A stretch of 64,000 nucleotides of DNA from Asparagopsis taxiformis. Its lineage: Eukaryota > Rhodophyta > Florideophyceae > Bonnemaisoniales > Bonnemaisoniaceae. Below, piece after piece: positions 1 through 10,073 of the stretch; the stretch's first letter is position 1, and every line of letters begins with the position of its first letter. The position numbers and the translations under genes were made by a program. Location: contig JALQPE010001948.1 of assembly GCA_030407315.1 (NCBI GenBank), forward strand, positions 62,001 through 126,000, given 5' to 3'. Below the pieces are notes generated by a model. That model was not told where the DNA came from, made no database searches, and saw nothing but the letters and a program-made list of their open reading frames with translations.

Positions 1-2
1 AT

Positions 3-296
3 GCGGCCCTCAGCAAGTTACCTACACCTCAGTTCGGGAAAGATGGATTCCCTTTGCGAGTTTCATGGGGACATCTAGAGCTGCGGGACTACCTCATGGG
101 AGGTGATTGCCTGTTCGGAATCATCCGAAAGAAGAGAAATCTCACTGCTGAAGAATACGAGTCTGTACGTTTCGATTCAAGCATCGTACAAACCGAACCT
201 TCCTTTGAAAACTCGGCAGACAGGCGCATTTCCAATCCTGATTGCGTCCCTCTACAGGAGGATGACGAGCTTGGTATTTCTCTAATTGATGTGTAG
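3..296 (+). CDS. C-terminal fragment of an unrecognised protein (5' end outside the window)
   Basis: The frame is open from the first complete codon at base 3 and ends with TAG at 294-296, giving about 97 residues. No ATG is needed because the gene appears to enter from outside the window. The translation is mixed and hydrophilic, with an acidic C-terminus (QEDDELGISLIDV), which reads like real protein. I do not recognise a domain. It converges on the minus-strand gene ending at 429. Confidence 0.45.
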   Translation, partial: AALSKLPTPQFGKDGFPLRVSWGHLELRDYLMGGDCLFGIIRKKRNLTAEEYESVRFDSSIVQTEPSFENSADRRISNPDCVPLQEDDELGISLIDV

Positions 297-428
297 TTTG
301 ATTAGAAACTTTATATCGGTATGGTTCATTAGTAGTTCTAGGAAAAGTTCCCAACGCTCAACTAGTTATGCTTTGCAATGCATGCATCATCTGTATTAAA
401 GTATTTCTCATTCATCCAACTGCTGGCA

Positions 429-2123
429 TCATTTAATGTACTTCTCTGCCTTTTTCTCTGACGCACTATACCCTACTACGTCGTTCACTACATCTTCTGT
501 TATCAACTTGTCTATACGACAAGGTTCTTCCACACCACGGAATACGACGTACGGCATATGCACTCTCAGAGATCCCCACAATACATCCCCTGCCTTTCCT
601 CTCTTTCTTTGCATCGCAGGCTCCCATTCTATACGGAAACATTTGTTTCCTTCGCTTTTCCACCCTTCCAGACTCCCTTCACCGTCGCTCCTCCCGTGCA
701 AATCACATGTCAAAGGACATTTCTGCAGCTCCATTCCGTGCACGTATTCACCTTGGACCACAGAACTACTTTTTCGAATTAGACACCACACGTTTGATGT
801 TGTTTCCACAGTGCAGAATGAGCTACTGCCAATTGCAACAGATGTCGACTGTGCTTCCATGATTCCCGAGCACAATATCGTACCAAACAACCGCAAACCA
901 CATGACCTCGCCGAACCGTTCATGTAACTACACTCTTCATTGTCCTCCTCTTCCGAGTTGCTGATATTACGCCTGTGAACCAGACACTCGGTTCGCCATC
1001 GGTGCCCCAATCCTAGCAGATCTGATAGTGTTGCAAAACTGGAACACGTAATGTTCAAAGCTTCCCCACCAGTTCCAGCCACTGCCGCGTGAAGCCCTGG
1101 GTAAACTTTGTAATACCCCCCTCCATAGATTTCTGCTGTTCCCTTTAGCATTTCCCGGAATAACTCAGTGCTCAATGAGATGGGAATCTGCACCGGTCCG
1201 CTAATAGCCGTTCCACTTGTACAGGCACCGTCAATCTCACTATGTGGGTAGCCGCCACCTGAGTTTGACAAAGTGCTTCGATTAACCTGTTCCACAACTT
1301 TCTCTACCGCACGCTGTAAGAGCATCAATAAAACCTTACCAGCTGATACTGTTGATCCACAATTTCGAACCATTCCGTTCCAACCAAGCCGACACTCGCT
1401 ACCATTTCCAGAAAGCATTATATTTTCTAGTGTTCTCAGCCTTGTCTCCATACCACCGTATGTGTTGGCGTCAAGTGCTGATTCCACTTTTTGCTTCTTC
1501 CTCTGCGGTGATATCCCTTCAGATTCTCCATCTGATTGTTCATGAAATTCTACTCCCACCGCTTCGTAGTCCACAACCTCTCTGTTGCTCCTTCGCCACT
1601 GTGTCGGTGGCTGACCCCCGGACATTAACTTACTTCCCATCAGAAATTTTACATGTTCGTAGGAAACACAAGGGTAATTCCTTTCAGGGATAGCATCATA
1701 TAACAATCTGCCTTCCGCAACCACCATTTCATCGTGCCTTGGCTTCACAGCATCCGAGTACCGCCACTTCGATACTTCCATCACTGCAATATCCTTTTCC
1801 TCTGTCGTCAACCTCACAATTGCATCACTCACATCCTGTCTATTGTGCTCCACCACACCAGGCGTGTACACGCCATCTCCTCTGTCTACATCGATGCGGT
1901 CTCCCACTGACGGCTTACCACTGCAAACAGGATACTGCTCAGGAAGTTTGATTTCCACAACAGTAGCCTTCCACCATATTGCGTCATCACCCACTTGGAA
2001 CCACACGTCTATTTGCGTTCCGACACAGGGAAGTGCATCTACGGCCGCTGCTCGCTCACGCTCACGGCCAGCTTTCGCTTTTTCGCTCTGTCGCCTAATT
2101 CGCAATGATTCACGCCTAGTCAT
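429..2123 (-). CDS. Uncharacterised 564-aa protein with Tudor-like N-terminus (family P, copy 1)
   Basis: A 564-codon single-exon frame starting at ATG 2123. The N-terminus is basic (MTRRESLRIRRQ). Residues about 33-130 contain two short beta-rich units, one with IDVWFQ..WWKATVVEI and one with DRIDV..GVYTPGVVEH, which resemble Tudor/Agenet chromatin-reader folds. A short helical heptad region (METRLRTLENIML) follows a basic KKQK stretch that could be a nuclear signal. The C-terminal half is globular and unrecognised. It is paralogous to the plus-strand gene at 13817-15175: both share the W-W unit, a helical segment, a central FATLSDLL / FQALCDSI segment, a VAIGSSSF / FLVGSSAY segment, and a C-terminal SLRVHMPYVVFRG / TLYLRLPCCIFSG segment. 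A nuclear or chromatin role is inference only. Confidence 0.65.
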   Translation of the reverse strand: MTRRESLRIRRQSEKAKAGRERERAAAVDALPCVGTQIDVWFQVGDDAIWWKATVVEIKLPEQYPVCSGKPSVGDRIDVDRGDGVYTPGVVEHNRQDVSDAIVRLTTEEKDIAVMEVSKWRYSDAVKPRHDEMVVAEGRLLYDAIPERNYPCVSYEHVKFLMGSKLMSGGQPPTQWRRSNREVVDYEAVGVEFHEQSDGESEGISPQRKKQKVESALDANTYGGMETRLRTLENIMLSGNGSECRLGWNGMVRNCGSTVSAGKVLLMLLQRAVEKVVEQVNRSTLSNSGGGYPHSEIDGACTSGTAISGPVQIPISLSTELFREMLKGTAEIYGGGYYKVYPGLHAAVAGTGGEALNITCSSFATLSDLLGLGHRWRTECLVHRRNISNSEEEDNEECSYMNGSARSCGLRLFGTILCSGIMEAQSTSVAIGSSSFCTVETTSNVWCLIRKSSSVVQGEYVHGMELQKCPLTCDLHGRSDGEGSLEGWKSEGNKCFRIEWEPAMQRKRGKAGDVLWGSLRVHMPYVVFRGVEEPCRIDKLITEDVVNDVVGYSASEKKAEKYIK

Positions 2124-2172
2124 AGTTCCTCCACGAAATAAAGATACTACAACGCACTATCTGCAATTTTGT

Positions 2173-2397
2173 TTAGGACAAGTCTTCGTCAACTTCTTCA
2201 CCAGATACTACTTCACCCATGTCTGTAACGTCCAATTTTTTCATTTTTATAGTATGATACGAAATCACTACCATGTTCCCTACTGCCATACAAGTTGTCA
2301 AACACACTACTACTGCGTTCAAGATACTAGTCACGCTTAAAGCCAGGGCGAAACTCACTATTCCGGTCAATCCTGTGTATGCGGGGAGTGACTTCAT
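2173..2397 (-). CDS. Possible small membrane protein, 74 aa
   Basis: An ATG-started frame just upstream of the 429-2123 gene on the same strand. Residues about 8-48 are strongly hydrophobic, enough for one or two membrane segments, and the C-terminus is acidic (GEEVDEDLS). There is no homology I recognise, and a plus-strand frame (2273-2569) overlaps it, so it may be spurious or an exon of a larger gene. Confidence 0.22.
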   Translation of the reverse strand: MKSLPAYTGLTGIVSFALALSVTSILNAVVVCLTTCMAVGNMVVISYHTIKMKKLDVTDMGEVVSGEEVDEDLS

Positions 2398-3111
2398 TAA
2401 AAATTTTAGCGACCGCGATAATAACTATGCCGTAGTATCTGTGCTAAAAATCAACATAGATGGTTCCATTCTGTACGAAGTAATACTAGAAAAACTAAAC
2501 TCAAGTACAATTGTCTACTCTTTCCACCATACCCTACCTATGGTACAACAATGGCCATATCGAGATTAGCTAGTTAACGTCATACACTTTGCATTTCGCC
2601 TCTTCCATATGATATCATATTCCTCATGGACGCCCAAAACGTGACGCCATCGAAGGGTATGGCGCGTTGGAACCAGTCCATCACGCTAGCCTCACTACAC
2701 TGCTACGAATGCCATCCGTACTACAGACCGGCATAACCATCCAAGTTCATGGTTCGAGTCCAACATGGTACTGTCATACATATGGCTCCCCCGTTCCGTC
2801 ATTCCAGCATGAAAATTATAAAAATCGTGGAATATGCCACCTCCGGTCACCGTCATGACCAACGCGACGTGTCTTTGTCCTTTCCATTGTTATTTTTCCG
2901 TACAGTAGTGGAAAATTCCACCATGTCACGCTGCTTATACCCACTCCCACGGCGCAGTTTCATTCCACTATATTCTTTACGGTATTTCCACTACTTATCT
3001 ATGGCACGGCGCCGGTAATTTCTGGGATTTTTTGATGGTTTGTCATTCCACTAATTTCTAATGGTCCAGACCATGAAATTTCCTGGTTTTTCAAAACATT
3101 GCTTATCCTGT
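2398..3111. other. AT-rich intergenic DNA up to the truncated end of RE1-A
   Basis: No convincing reading frame. The only pattern I see is the octamer TTCCACTA repeated at about 2963, 2985 and 3044, on the host side of the RE1-A break. The sharp change from AT-rich to CpG-rich DNA at 3112 marks the junction. Confidence 0.5.
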
Positions 3112-3346
3112 GTCGTCTGCAGCGGGGGAGGGGTTAGCGTTAAGCCCCTCCCCACAATTTTTTTTGTTGTGGCGTCTACCCCGTCGGGTGTCGTATGGCT
3201 TACGTAGCCCGTGCTTCGAGTTCGCGGCGGCGCGTGCCCGTTGGCAGGTTCATAACACACGCAACTATGCGGCAAAGCGGCGGCTTTTCACTGCGAGTGG
3301 TACGTTAACCTCGATCGTAGAGCCCGTTGGCGTGCGTATCATTTAG

Positions 3347-4048
3347 TAACTAACTCGAAAATCGCTTCCGCCGTCGTTTCTCGTTCGGATAACCCCGTCG
3401 GGTGTCTAATTCCGTTGAGCGTTCGAGCTCTTTGGCGCGTAGTACGTCGGTGCCAATTTTAATTTGCTCCGATGAGCTGAACGACAAAATTCGTTAAACG
3501 TCAGGCCGACTCGCGCGTGGGTCGGTTTGATGTTCTACACCGTGGCGTGTACGCAGCGATTCGTCGCGGTGCGTTGCGGTTCCGTTGACGACGTGGTTGC
3601 CGGCGGGCTTGGCTTTTCGTATAGCCGTTGACGTCATTAGCGCCGTCGCGCTTCACGTTCCCGCGGCTTCACGTTGGCCGGTGGCGTTATCATTTTGTAA
3701 CTAACTCGGGAATCGTTTCCTCCGCCGCGCCTTGTGCGATTAACCCCGTCGGGTGTCGCATATCGTTGAGCGTTCGAGCCCTTTCGCGCGTAGCACGTCG
3801 GTGCTAATTTTAATTTGCTCCGATGAGCTGAACGACAAAATTCGTTAAACGTCAGGCCGACTCGCGCGTGAGTTGGCTTGACGTTTCACGCCGTTGCGTG
3901 TACGCGGCAGTGCGTCGTGGTGCGTCGCGGTTCCGTTGACAACGTCTTTGCCGGCGGGCTTGGCTTTTCGTATAGCCGTTAACATCGTTAGCGCCGTCAC
4001 GCTCCTCGTTTCTACGGCTTCACGTTAGCCGGTGGCGCAATCGTTGCG
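3347..4048 (-). repeat. Two diverged 351-bp tandem units in the RE1-A 3' region
   Basis: The landmark TAACTAACTCG begins the units at 3347 and 3698, a period of 351 bp. Both units contain the same succession of landmarks (AACCCCGTCGGGTGTC, AATTTTAATTTGCTCC, GCCGGCGGGCTTGGC). The same duplication is present in RE1-B and RE1-C, so it predates their spread. Confidence 0.8.
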
Positions 4049-5483
4049 CTGGTCCGCTTCGCGTGGCGGCGTCGTTCGCCGCGGCGTCTGTGGAGCGTTT
4101 CATTAGCTCGTCCGTTTCGTGGTGCGACGTGCACCTGGGCATACGTAATGCTCGCCCTCTACGCCATTGCGTAATTTCGTTTATTCGACTTGCGAACCCG
4201 GCGGGGACGCGATTGACGAAGTCGTTTCGCACGCCCGCGGGCGTTTGAGGCTGTTACGTGAGTCAGTTTTTCGTCGGCTCGTCGCCTTCGTTTGTACCGT
4301 TTACGTTGGCTACCAGCTTGTACGCCGTTGCGTATTCGTATTTCGTTTCGTGCGTTCGACCCGTTGGCGTGCGTCGTTATCGTTAGCGACGTCCGCGTAC
4401 GCGCTCGTATCCTGGCCGACGTGGCCGGTGGCTCGTGCGCCTTCGGATACGAACGGAGTCTAAGCTTCGTTAGCTTACTCGTCTTGCGACGCAGACGTGC
4501 GCGTCTTAGCCTTCGTGACCGTACGTGGTCTACCCTCCTTTCGGGTTTGCTCGTGCGTTTCGACTAGCCGGCGGGCTTTTCGCTTTCGCGCGTCATTCGT
4601 TATGCCCGCGTGGCAGGACACCGTTGTGTCGTTCCGTGGTTGCCGTACGTGGCTACCGTGTTCGGCGTCGTGCCTCATGATGGCGATACGGTTCGCCGTC
4701 CGTTGTCGCGGCCTCGTTGGCTCGTCGTTCGCACGCTTTACTCGCGCGCTTCGTGCGCTGAGACCCGTTGGTCATGTTCGTCGGCTAACGTGTAGCTGCG
4801 TTCCGCTTCGTGCGGGAAGTTTCGTAATGAGGCCGTTGCCATCTTCGTCGGGGACGCGTCCGTCCTACGTCGTTTCTCCGCCTTCCGGCGTTACGTTGCC
4901 GTTAGCTCGCGAGCTGTTGGCGTTGACCTCGTTGGTCGATGCGACTCGTTGTCAGCGGTTGTCCACGGGGACGTACGATGGCTCACACGTCATGCCAAAA
5001 TTACGAAATTTTCGGGGCACGCGTGCCCCGAGATTTGGCCAGGTTAGCGCACTGTAATCGGCCCGATTTTTCGTACCGTGCGTCCATGGCCCGCTGGCCC
5101 AAGTATAATTTTTCGCGCGAAAAATCTGACGTGTTGTCCGTCCGTGGCCCGTGGTGTCGTCACCTTTGCCCGTGGGACGGTCAACACTGTCGAGCCAGTC
5201 GTGGCTCTTCACATCGTGTGAATCGTCCGCGCGTGGACTCGTCGTCCAATCTTTCGTTGGCGCCCGTGCCTCCACCAACGTATGGTGTCGAAAAAGAAAA
5301 GAGCGACGGCTATAGCACGCATCGCGCCCCCCCCCAACGCAAGGGTGGACGTCCCGGCCACTCGTTGTGCCTTCGCTTCTCGTTCGTGCGGCTCGTCGCC
5401 TTCGTTTGTTGCATCGTGCAACGTCGCGCACGCGTGCGCTTAACCCGACGCTCGTGTGCGTTTTCGGGGGCCGTCGTGGCCTT

Positions 5484-8400
5484 TCACGTTGTCGCTCGTC
5501 GCACGCGTGCGAAGTATCGAGAGACGCTTTCTTCAGATACGTTCCGGCGGGGCTCCCACGTAGGGTTACGATACCCGACCCACTTCACGAGGAAGTCTAG
5601 GGTGCCGTCATCGTTTACGCGATGGTTTAGTAGGTCGTCTACTACATACGCCGGGCCGTCGCGGTTCTTGTCGAGGTCTGCCTCGGTGGCATCATATGGC
5701 TCCGGCGGGGGCGCGTTCGCAGGCGTTGGCGCGTACGCAACGCGGTCCGAGTTGACACGTTCAACTACGTCTCCTCGTTGGATGACGAACGTCCGTACGT
5801 CGTTACGTAGTACGCGGAACGGTCCCAACGCGTGGTTTCCGAGCTTCGTGCCCTTCGTGGTCCCGTCCGTCGGGTCGATGAATACGTATTCTCCCGCGCG
5901 GATGTTTCGATTCGAGACACGGACTCGCTTGTCGAAATTTCGTTTGTAACGTGCCTGCGCGGCCTTCAGCGTTCGATACGCGTTATCCATCGTTGTGGCG
6001 AGCTCACGAACGTAAGTGGCTCGCCCTCCCCCGTCGGGTAGTTCGCGGTTCGTTACCGACGTGTGTAGCGCCAACGGTGGCGGTGGATTCGTGAGAATCA
6101 AATCGAAGGGCGTCGTGCCCGTGCTCGAATGCACATGCGTGTTGTACGCAAACGTTAACGCCGATGCGTATCGATCCCAGTCGTTCTGGTTTTCGTTCAC
6201 GTAATTGCGCAGCATCGCCAGGATCGTCCTGTTGTAGCGCTCCACCTGCCCGTTCGTTTGGGGGTGGTACGTCGACGTAAAGACGTTCGTTACGCCAATC
6301 TCGTTGCAGACGCGCTGGAAGAACTTAGCAGCGAACTGCTTTCCGTTGTCGCTTATGAGCGTCCGTGGGGGTCCATACGAGAAGACCCACGCGTTGACGA
6401 ACGCACTCGCCACGTTGGCGGAATCGATATTACGTAGAGGTACGACTCTAGTCAGCTTCGTGAAGCGGTCCGTTATCACGAGAATAAATCGGTTACCACG
6501 CGTGGTCTTCGTAAGCGGACCCAGTATGTCGATACATAGGTCTCGCAACGGCTCCGTAGCCGGAAATAAACGTAACGGGTTCGTCCGTTTGCGAAGCTTC
6601 ACGCGGTTCTTCGCACATCCAACGCAGTTTCGTACCGTTGCGTGGATGTCGGCGGCCATCGCGGGCCAGTAGTACGTCCTCCGTAGGGTGTAGTACATAC
6701 GCGTTTGCCCGGGGTGTCCAGCGAGGACGTGGTGGTGCGTTAACTCCAGCAGCCGCGGCCGTAACGAAGCCGGCACAACGATTTGTGTACGTTCCTCGTC
6801 GTGAGGGTTCCGGCGTCGGAGTAAGCCATCGTGGCCTTCGAAGAATGCAGCGTCCTGCGTGTCGGACTGTCGTGTCAGTATCGTTTGACAGAACGCGTCC
6901 TCGCGTTGAGCTTCGATAAGCTCGTCCCTCGTAATGGGAAGCTGAACGTCAGCTGGTGGCACGCGTGCCGAATCGTCTTCAGCAGCGCGCTGTTCGTCGA
7001 GGAAATCCGGTTCCTCGTCAAGAACGTCATCGAGCGACGCGTCGTGGTTGAACTCGAGTTCATCGTGGCCAGCCGTCGTGGCTGGTGTTTGTTCGTCACG
7101 AGTCTCGTTCGACGGGTGGTCGTGACCCCTGGCATTCGTTGCCTTTTTACGTACGGACGTCGTTCGTCCTTGCCCACTTCGTGTGGGTTGTCGCCGACTG
7201 CGAGTCGTCACGAGGACCGCGTCCCCGTGCGATGGTACGTCATCGTCGACGGGTCGACCGTCGTCATACGTAGATATCACACGTGATAAAGCGTCAGATA
7301 ACTGGTGCACGTGCCCAGGCCTGTACGTAACTTCGAAATCGAATTCGGCAACGCGTAGCCTCCATCGTAGTAGTCGTCCGGACGCGTCCGTCAGCGTCAT
7401 CAGCCAACGTAAGGCTTCGTGGACCGTGCGTACGGTAAATCGTTGACCCTCTACGTAGGGTCGGAGCGACGTTATCGCCCAAACGACGGAGTAGCACTCG
7501 CGCTCCGTTGCCGAGTAACCGCGTTCGGTTTCGTTGAGGGTCTTCGACCAGTACCCAATCGGCACCCATTCGTTGGGTTTATCTTCGTTCTGCTGCTGGA
7601 GCAACGTAGCTCCCAGCTGATACGCCGACGCGTCGGTATCGATCATGAACGGACGTCCCGCCTTCGGAAGGTGCAATACTGGTGGCGACACCAGTATTGT
7701 CTTCAACGTTTCGAACGCATTCGTTTGCGCGTCAGTTGGATTCGTCCAATCGGGGGAAGCGTCCTTCTTCAACATCGTGTTGAGTGGCCGAGCGATCTTG
7801 GCATACGCCTTTACGAAACGGCGGTAAACGTTGGCCGCGCCCAAAAACGATCGACATTGCGTCTTGTCTCGCGGGAACGTAGCCGTACGAAAGGCTTCCT
7901 TGTTCCGTGCTGCGACGTGCAGCTTCCCTGGGGTAATCACGTGCCCCAGGTAGTCAACTCGTGGTTGAAAGAACGAGCACTTCGTGAGCTTTAACGTTAC
8001 TCCCGCTGCGCGTAGCAGGGAAAGCACCTGGTCAACGTGACCCAGGTGAGACTCGAGGTCTTTCGAAAAGACGATTACGTCGTCTAAGTAAACAAGGCAC
8101 GATTGCCAACGTACTCCGGAGAGGATTATGTCCAATGCCCGCTGAAACGTAGCGGGGGCATTTCGTAGCCCGAATGGCATTCGCACGTAGCGATACGTTC
8201 CCATGAAAGACGTAAACGTTGTCTTATCACGGTCCTCGGCGGAGACGGGCACTTGCCAGTAACCGGCGTTACAATCGAGTGTCGTGAAGATGGCGGCGTC
8301 GCCAAGCGAATCGAGGCAATCTTCCATACGAGGAAGCGGGTACGAATCAGCGATCGTTTTCACGTTCAAACGCCTGTAGTCGACACAGAAACGTAAGGAT

Positions 8401-10073
8401 CCGTCCTTCTTCGGCACCAACACGATTGGTGACGCCCATTCGCTGGACGCGGGTTCGATAACCCCTTCGTTGAGCATCTTCGTGATCTGCTCCTCGGCTA
8501 TCGTACGCAGAGCCGGACCCTGTCGATAGGGCATTGAACGTATGGGCCGCGTGCCCGGTTCGAGTTCGATCCGATGCTCCGTAGCATTGATTTCGCCGAG
8601 GCGTCCGCTCGTCCACATTGACGAATGTGTGGCTAGCATCTCGTTGATGCGCCTTCGCAAATCCTCGTCGTCGAGGTGCGACAAATCGATTGTCGACTGC
8701 CAATTCGTGGCGGGGTCGTTCCCCTTTTCGTTGACCAACGGGTCTGGCGTTTCGTCGCCAAACTCGTTCGTATTTGTCCGCGTCGTCGCGTCGACTAGCG
8801 GTAGGTTCAAAACCTTCGCGAGGGCTTCGCCGCCCTCACGCTTGAGTGGGACGATTCCCAACGGGGAGCGTACCGCGTACGCAATCGTCGCGCCTTTCGG
8901 CAATTCGCGGTCCTTCTTCGTGAAGTTCGACACGATGATAGAGAACGTCTCTCTCGGTCCTACGTCGACCACTCCGTTGGCTATGCGCAGCCCATGCCGG
9001 AATTGCACCGACGCTTTCGGTTCGAGGAACACGAGTCCGGTCGCATCCGTCGTCACGTTGACGGTCCGTTGCGACATCGCCGGTACACGCGTGTACTTCG
9101 TCAGGCGAACCGAGAACGTTCGGCTTGGCCTATTCGAGGCCGCGTTACGCTCGCGGCGTTTCGGGGGCTCCACGTTTGGATTCGTCTCTTCCCCCTCCTC
9201 GTACGGAGTCTTCGTATCGCCCTCCGCGATAATGGGTATCGTATCCCCCCGGTGGAGGTCGATTGTCTGCACTCGACAGCGTATAGCATCGACATGTTTC
9301 GACATGAACGATGTACCCATTATGACGGGAACAGCCAGTGTGTTGGCTACGAAGAATTTTACGCGGAACAGCGAGTTCCCCAGCCTGACACGAAGCAGGA
9401 TGGCGCCTTCGATAGGCAAACGTCGCCCGTTGGCGTCTCCGAGCTTCAGTAGCTCTTCGTCACGTAGACAGCGGTCGACCCAGTCGTAGGGTAGTAAACT
9501 TGTTCGTATCAAGTTGTAGCCGCTGCACGTATCCATCGCGATGGTAATCGCCCTCATCACGTTGAGGTCTAGTCCTATCGTTCCGGACACGATATAATGC
9601 TTCGAAGCAAGCAGGCACGTATGCCCGTCGAGGACCAACGGTTCGGTCCTGACCGGCGCGCGGTCTACGTCTTCGCTAGCGATTCGTCGCTTCACCGCGT
9701 GAGCCCGTATGGCTTCTTTTGCGTCGACACGCTTCGTATAAGCCGCGTGCTTGGCTTTCTCGCGCTCGGAAGCGTCGTGATTCCGAGTAGCGCGTCTCGC
9801 TCGTCTGCGAGACTTCCTCTTCGTGTGAGGTTCGTTCGTCCCGTCGGACTTCGTTTCCTCCCCCACGTCGGGTGTCGTGTGACTCGAGTTGGCCTTCGCG
9901 GCCGTGAGCTTTACGTAACTCTCGTTCATCGGTGAGCCTGCGGAGGACCAATCATCGACGTCGGTCGTCCCCCTTTTACGTAAGGGTTCAGGCGATGTGG
10001 GTGGCTCGTGACCTACATCGCCTGGTCGTTTTCCGGCGGGAGGCCGTTCGACACGTCGTCGTCGTGAGCCCAC
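5484..10073 (-). CDS. pol: RE1-A pol polyprotein, 1529 aa (RNase H catalytic Asp replaced)
   Basis: Domains in order: an aspartic protease with DTCSG at 181-185; reverse transcriptase with the catalytic YLDD at 662-665; RNase H starting near DTDAS at 812-816; an integrase HHCC zinc finger (His 1113-1120, Cys 1150 and 1153); a core with D1182, D1242 and E1278 (spacing 59 and 35, the canonical DD35E); and a chromodomain at about 1476-1525 with FLVKWVGY..TWEP. The frame overlaps gag by 61 nt in the -1 frame and opens with GTG, not ATG, so it is probably read as a Gag-Pol fusion. In this copy alone residue 884, the third acidic residue of RNase H (normally in a TDH motif), is Val (GTC), and the nearby VPDALSR motif reads LSDALSR. 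The chain is otherwise full length, so this copy is probably RNase H-dead. Confidence 0.95.
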   Translation of the reverse strand: MGSRRRRVERPPAGKRPGDVGHEPPTSPEPLRKRGTTDVDDWSSAGSPMNESYVKLTAAKANSSHTTPDVGEETKSDGTNEPHTKRKSRRRARRATRNHDASEREKAKHAAYTKRVDAKEAIRAHAVKRRIASEDVDRAPVRTEPLVLDGHTCLLASKHYIVSGTIGLDLNVMRAITIAMDTCSGYNLIRTSLLPYDWVDRCLRDEELLKLGDANGRRLPIEGAILLRVRLGNSLFRVKFFVANTLAVPVIMGTSFMSKHVDAIRCRVQTIDLHRGDTIPIIAEGDTKTPYEEGEETNPNVEPPKRRERNAASNRPSRTFSVRLTKYTRVPAMSQRTVNVTTDATGLVFLEPKASVQFRHGLRIANGVVDVGPRETFSIIVSNFTKKDRELPKGATIAYAVRSPLGIVPLKREGGEALAKVLNLPLVDATTRTNTNEFGDETPDPLVNEKGNDPATNWQSTIDLSHLDDEDLRRRINEMLATHSSMWTSGRLGEINATEHRIELEPGTRPIRSMPYRQGPALRTIAEEQITKMLNEGVIEPASSEWASPIVLVPKKDGSLRFCVDYRRLNVKTIADSYPLPRMEDCLDSLGDAAIFTTLDCNAGYWQVPVSAEDRDKTTFTSFMGTYRYVRMPFGLRNAPATFQRALDIILSGVRWQSCLVYLDDVIVFSKDLESHLGHVDQVLSLLRAAGVTLKLTKCSFFQPRVDYLGHVITPGKLHVAARNKEAFRTATFPRDKTQCRSFLGAANVYRRFVKAYAKIARPLNTMLKKDASPDWTNPTDAQTNAFETLKTILVSPPVLHLPKAGRPFMIDTDASAYQLGATLLQQQNEDKPNEWVPIGYWSKTLNETERGYSATERECYSVVWAITSLRPYVEGQRFTVRTVHEALRWLMTLTDASGRLLRWRLRVAEFDFEVTYRPGHVHQLSDALSRVISTYDDGRPVDDDVPSHGDAVLVTTRSRRQPTRSGQGRTTSVRKKATNARGHDHPSNETRDEQTPATTAGHDELEFNHDASLDDVLDEEPDFLDEQRAAEDDSARVPPADVQLPITRDELIEAQREDAFCQTILTRQSDTQDAAFFEGHDGLLRRRNPHDEERTQIVVPASLRPRLLELTHHHVLAGHPGQTRMYYTLRRTYYWPAMAADIHATVRNCVGCAKNRVKLRKRTNPLRLFPATEPLRDLCIDILGPLTKTTRGNRFILVITDRFTKLTRVVPLRNIDSANVASAFVNAWVFSYGPPRTLISDNGKQFAAKFFQRVCNEIGVTNVFTSTYHPQTNGQVERYNRTILAMLRNYVNENQNDWDRYASALTFAYNTHVHSSTGTTPFDLILTNPPPPLALHTSVTNRELPDGGGRATYVRELATTMDNAYRTLKAAQARYKRNFDKRVRVSNRNIRAGEYVFIDPTDGTTKGTKLGNHALGPFRVLRNDVRTFVIQRGDVVERVNSDRVAYAPTPANAPPPEPYDATEADLDKNRDGPAYVVDDLLNHRVNDDGTLDFLVKWVGYRNPTWEPRRNVSEESVSRYFARVRRATT
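9991..10034 (-). promoter_or_regulatory. Predicted -1 ribosomal frameshift signal, RE1-A gag/pol
   Basis: On the minus strand the gag frame reads G GAA AAC at 10034-10028. A 5-nt spacer follows, then GGCGATGT (10022-10015), a 16-nt loop and ACATCGCC (9998-9991), a perfect 8-bp stem. The gag stop codon lies at the junction of the stem and the loop. Pol is in the -1 frame. The heptamer is a near-match to X XXY YYZ; RE1-B has the exact form. Confidence 0.7.

Noticed and set aside
2751..2761. tRNA B-box match GGTTCGAGTCC
   Set aside because: The flanking bases do not form a T-stem (CAT against AAC) and no A-box or anticodon arm precedes it.
4939..5949. 336-codon plus-strand ORF (also 22087-23097 and 33603-34612)
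   Set aside because: It overlaps the pol 3' end antisense and runs into the non-coding 3' region; Arg/Ser-rich composition reflects the CGT-rich strand, not a gene.
8542..9489. 315-codon plus-strand ORF, repeated at 25690-26637 and 37205-38152
   Set aside because: It lies wholly antisense to the pol protease/RT region; its conservation is explained by the pol sequence and its composition is that of a shadow frame.
10073..10073. GTG at 10073 as the start of an independent pol protein
   Set aside because: It is not ATG and lies inside gag directly before a frameshift signal; Gag-Pol fusion by -1 frameshift explains the layout better.
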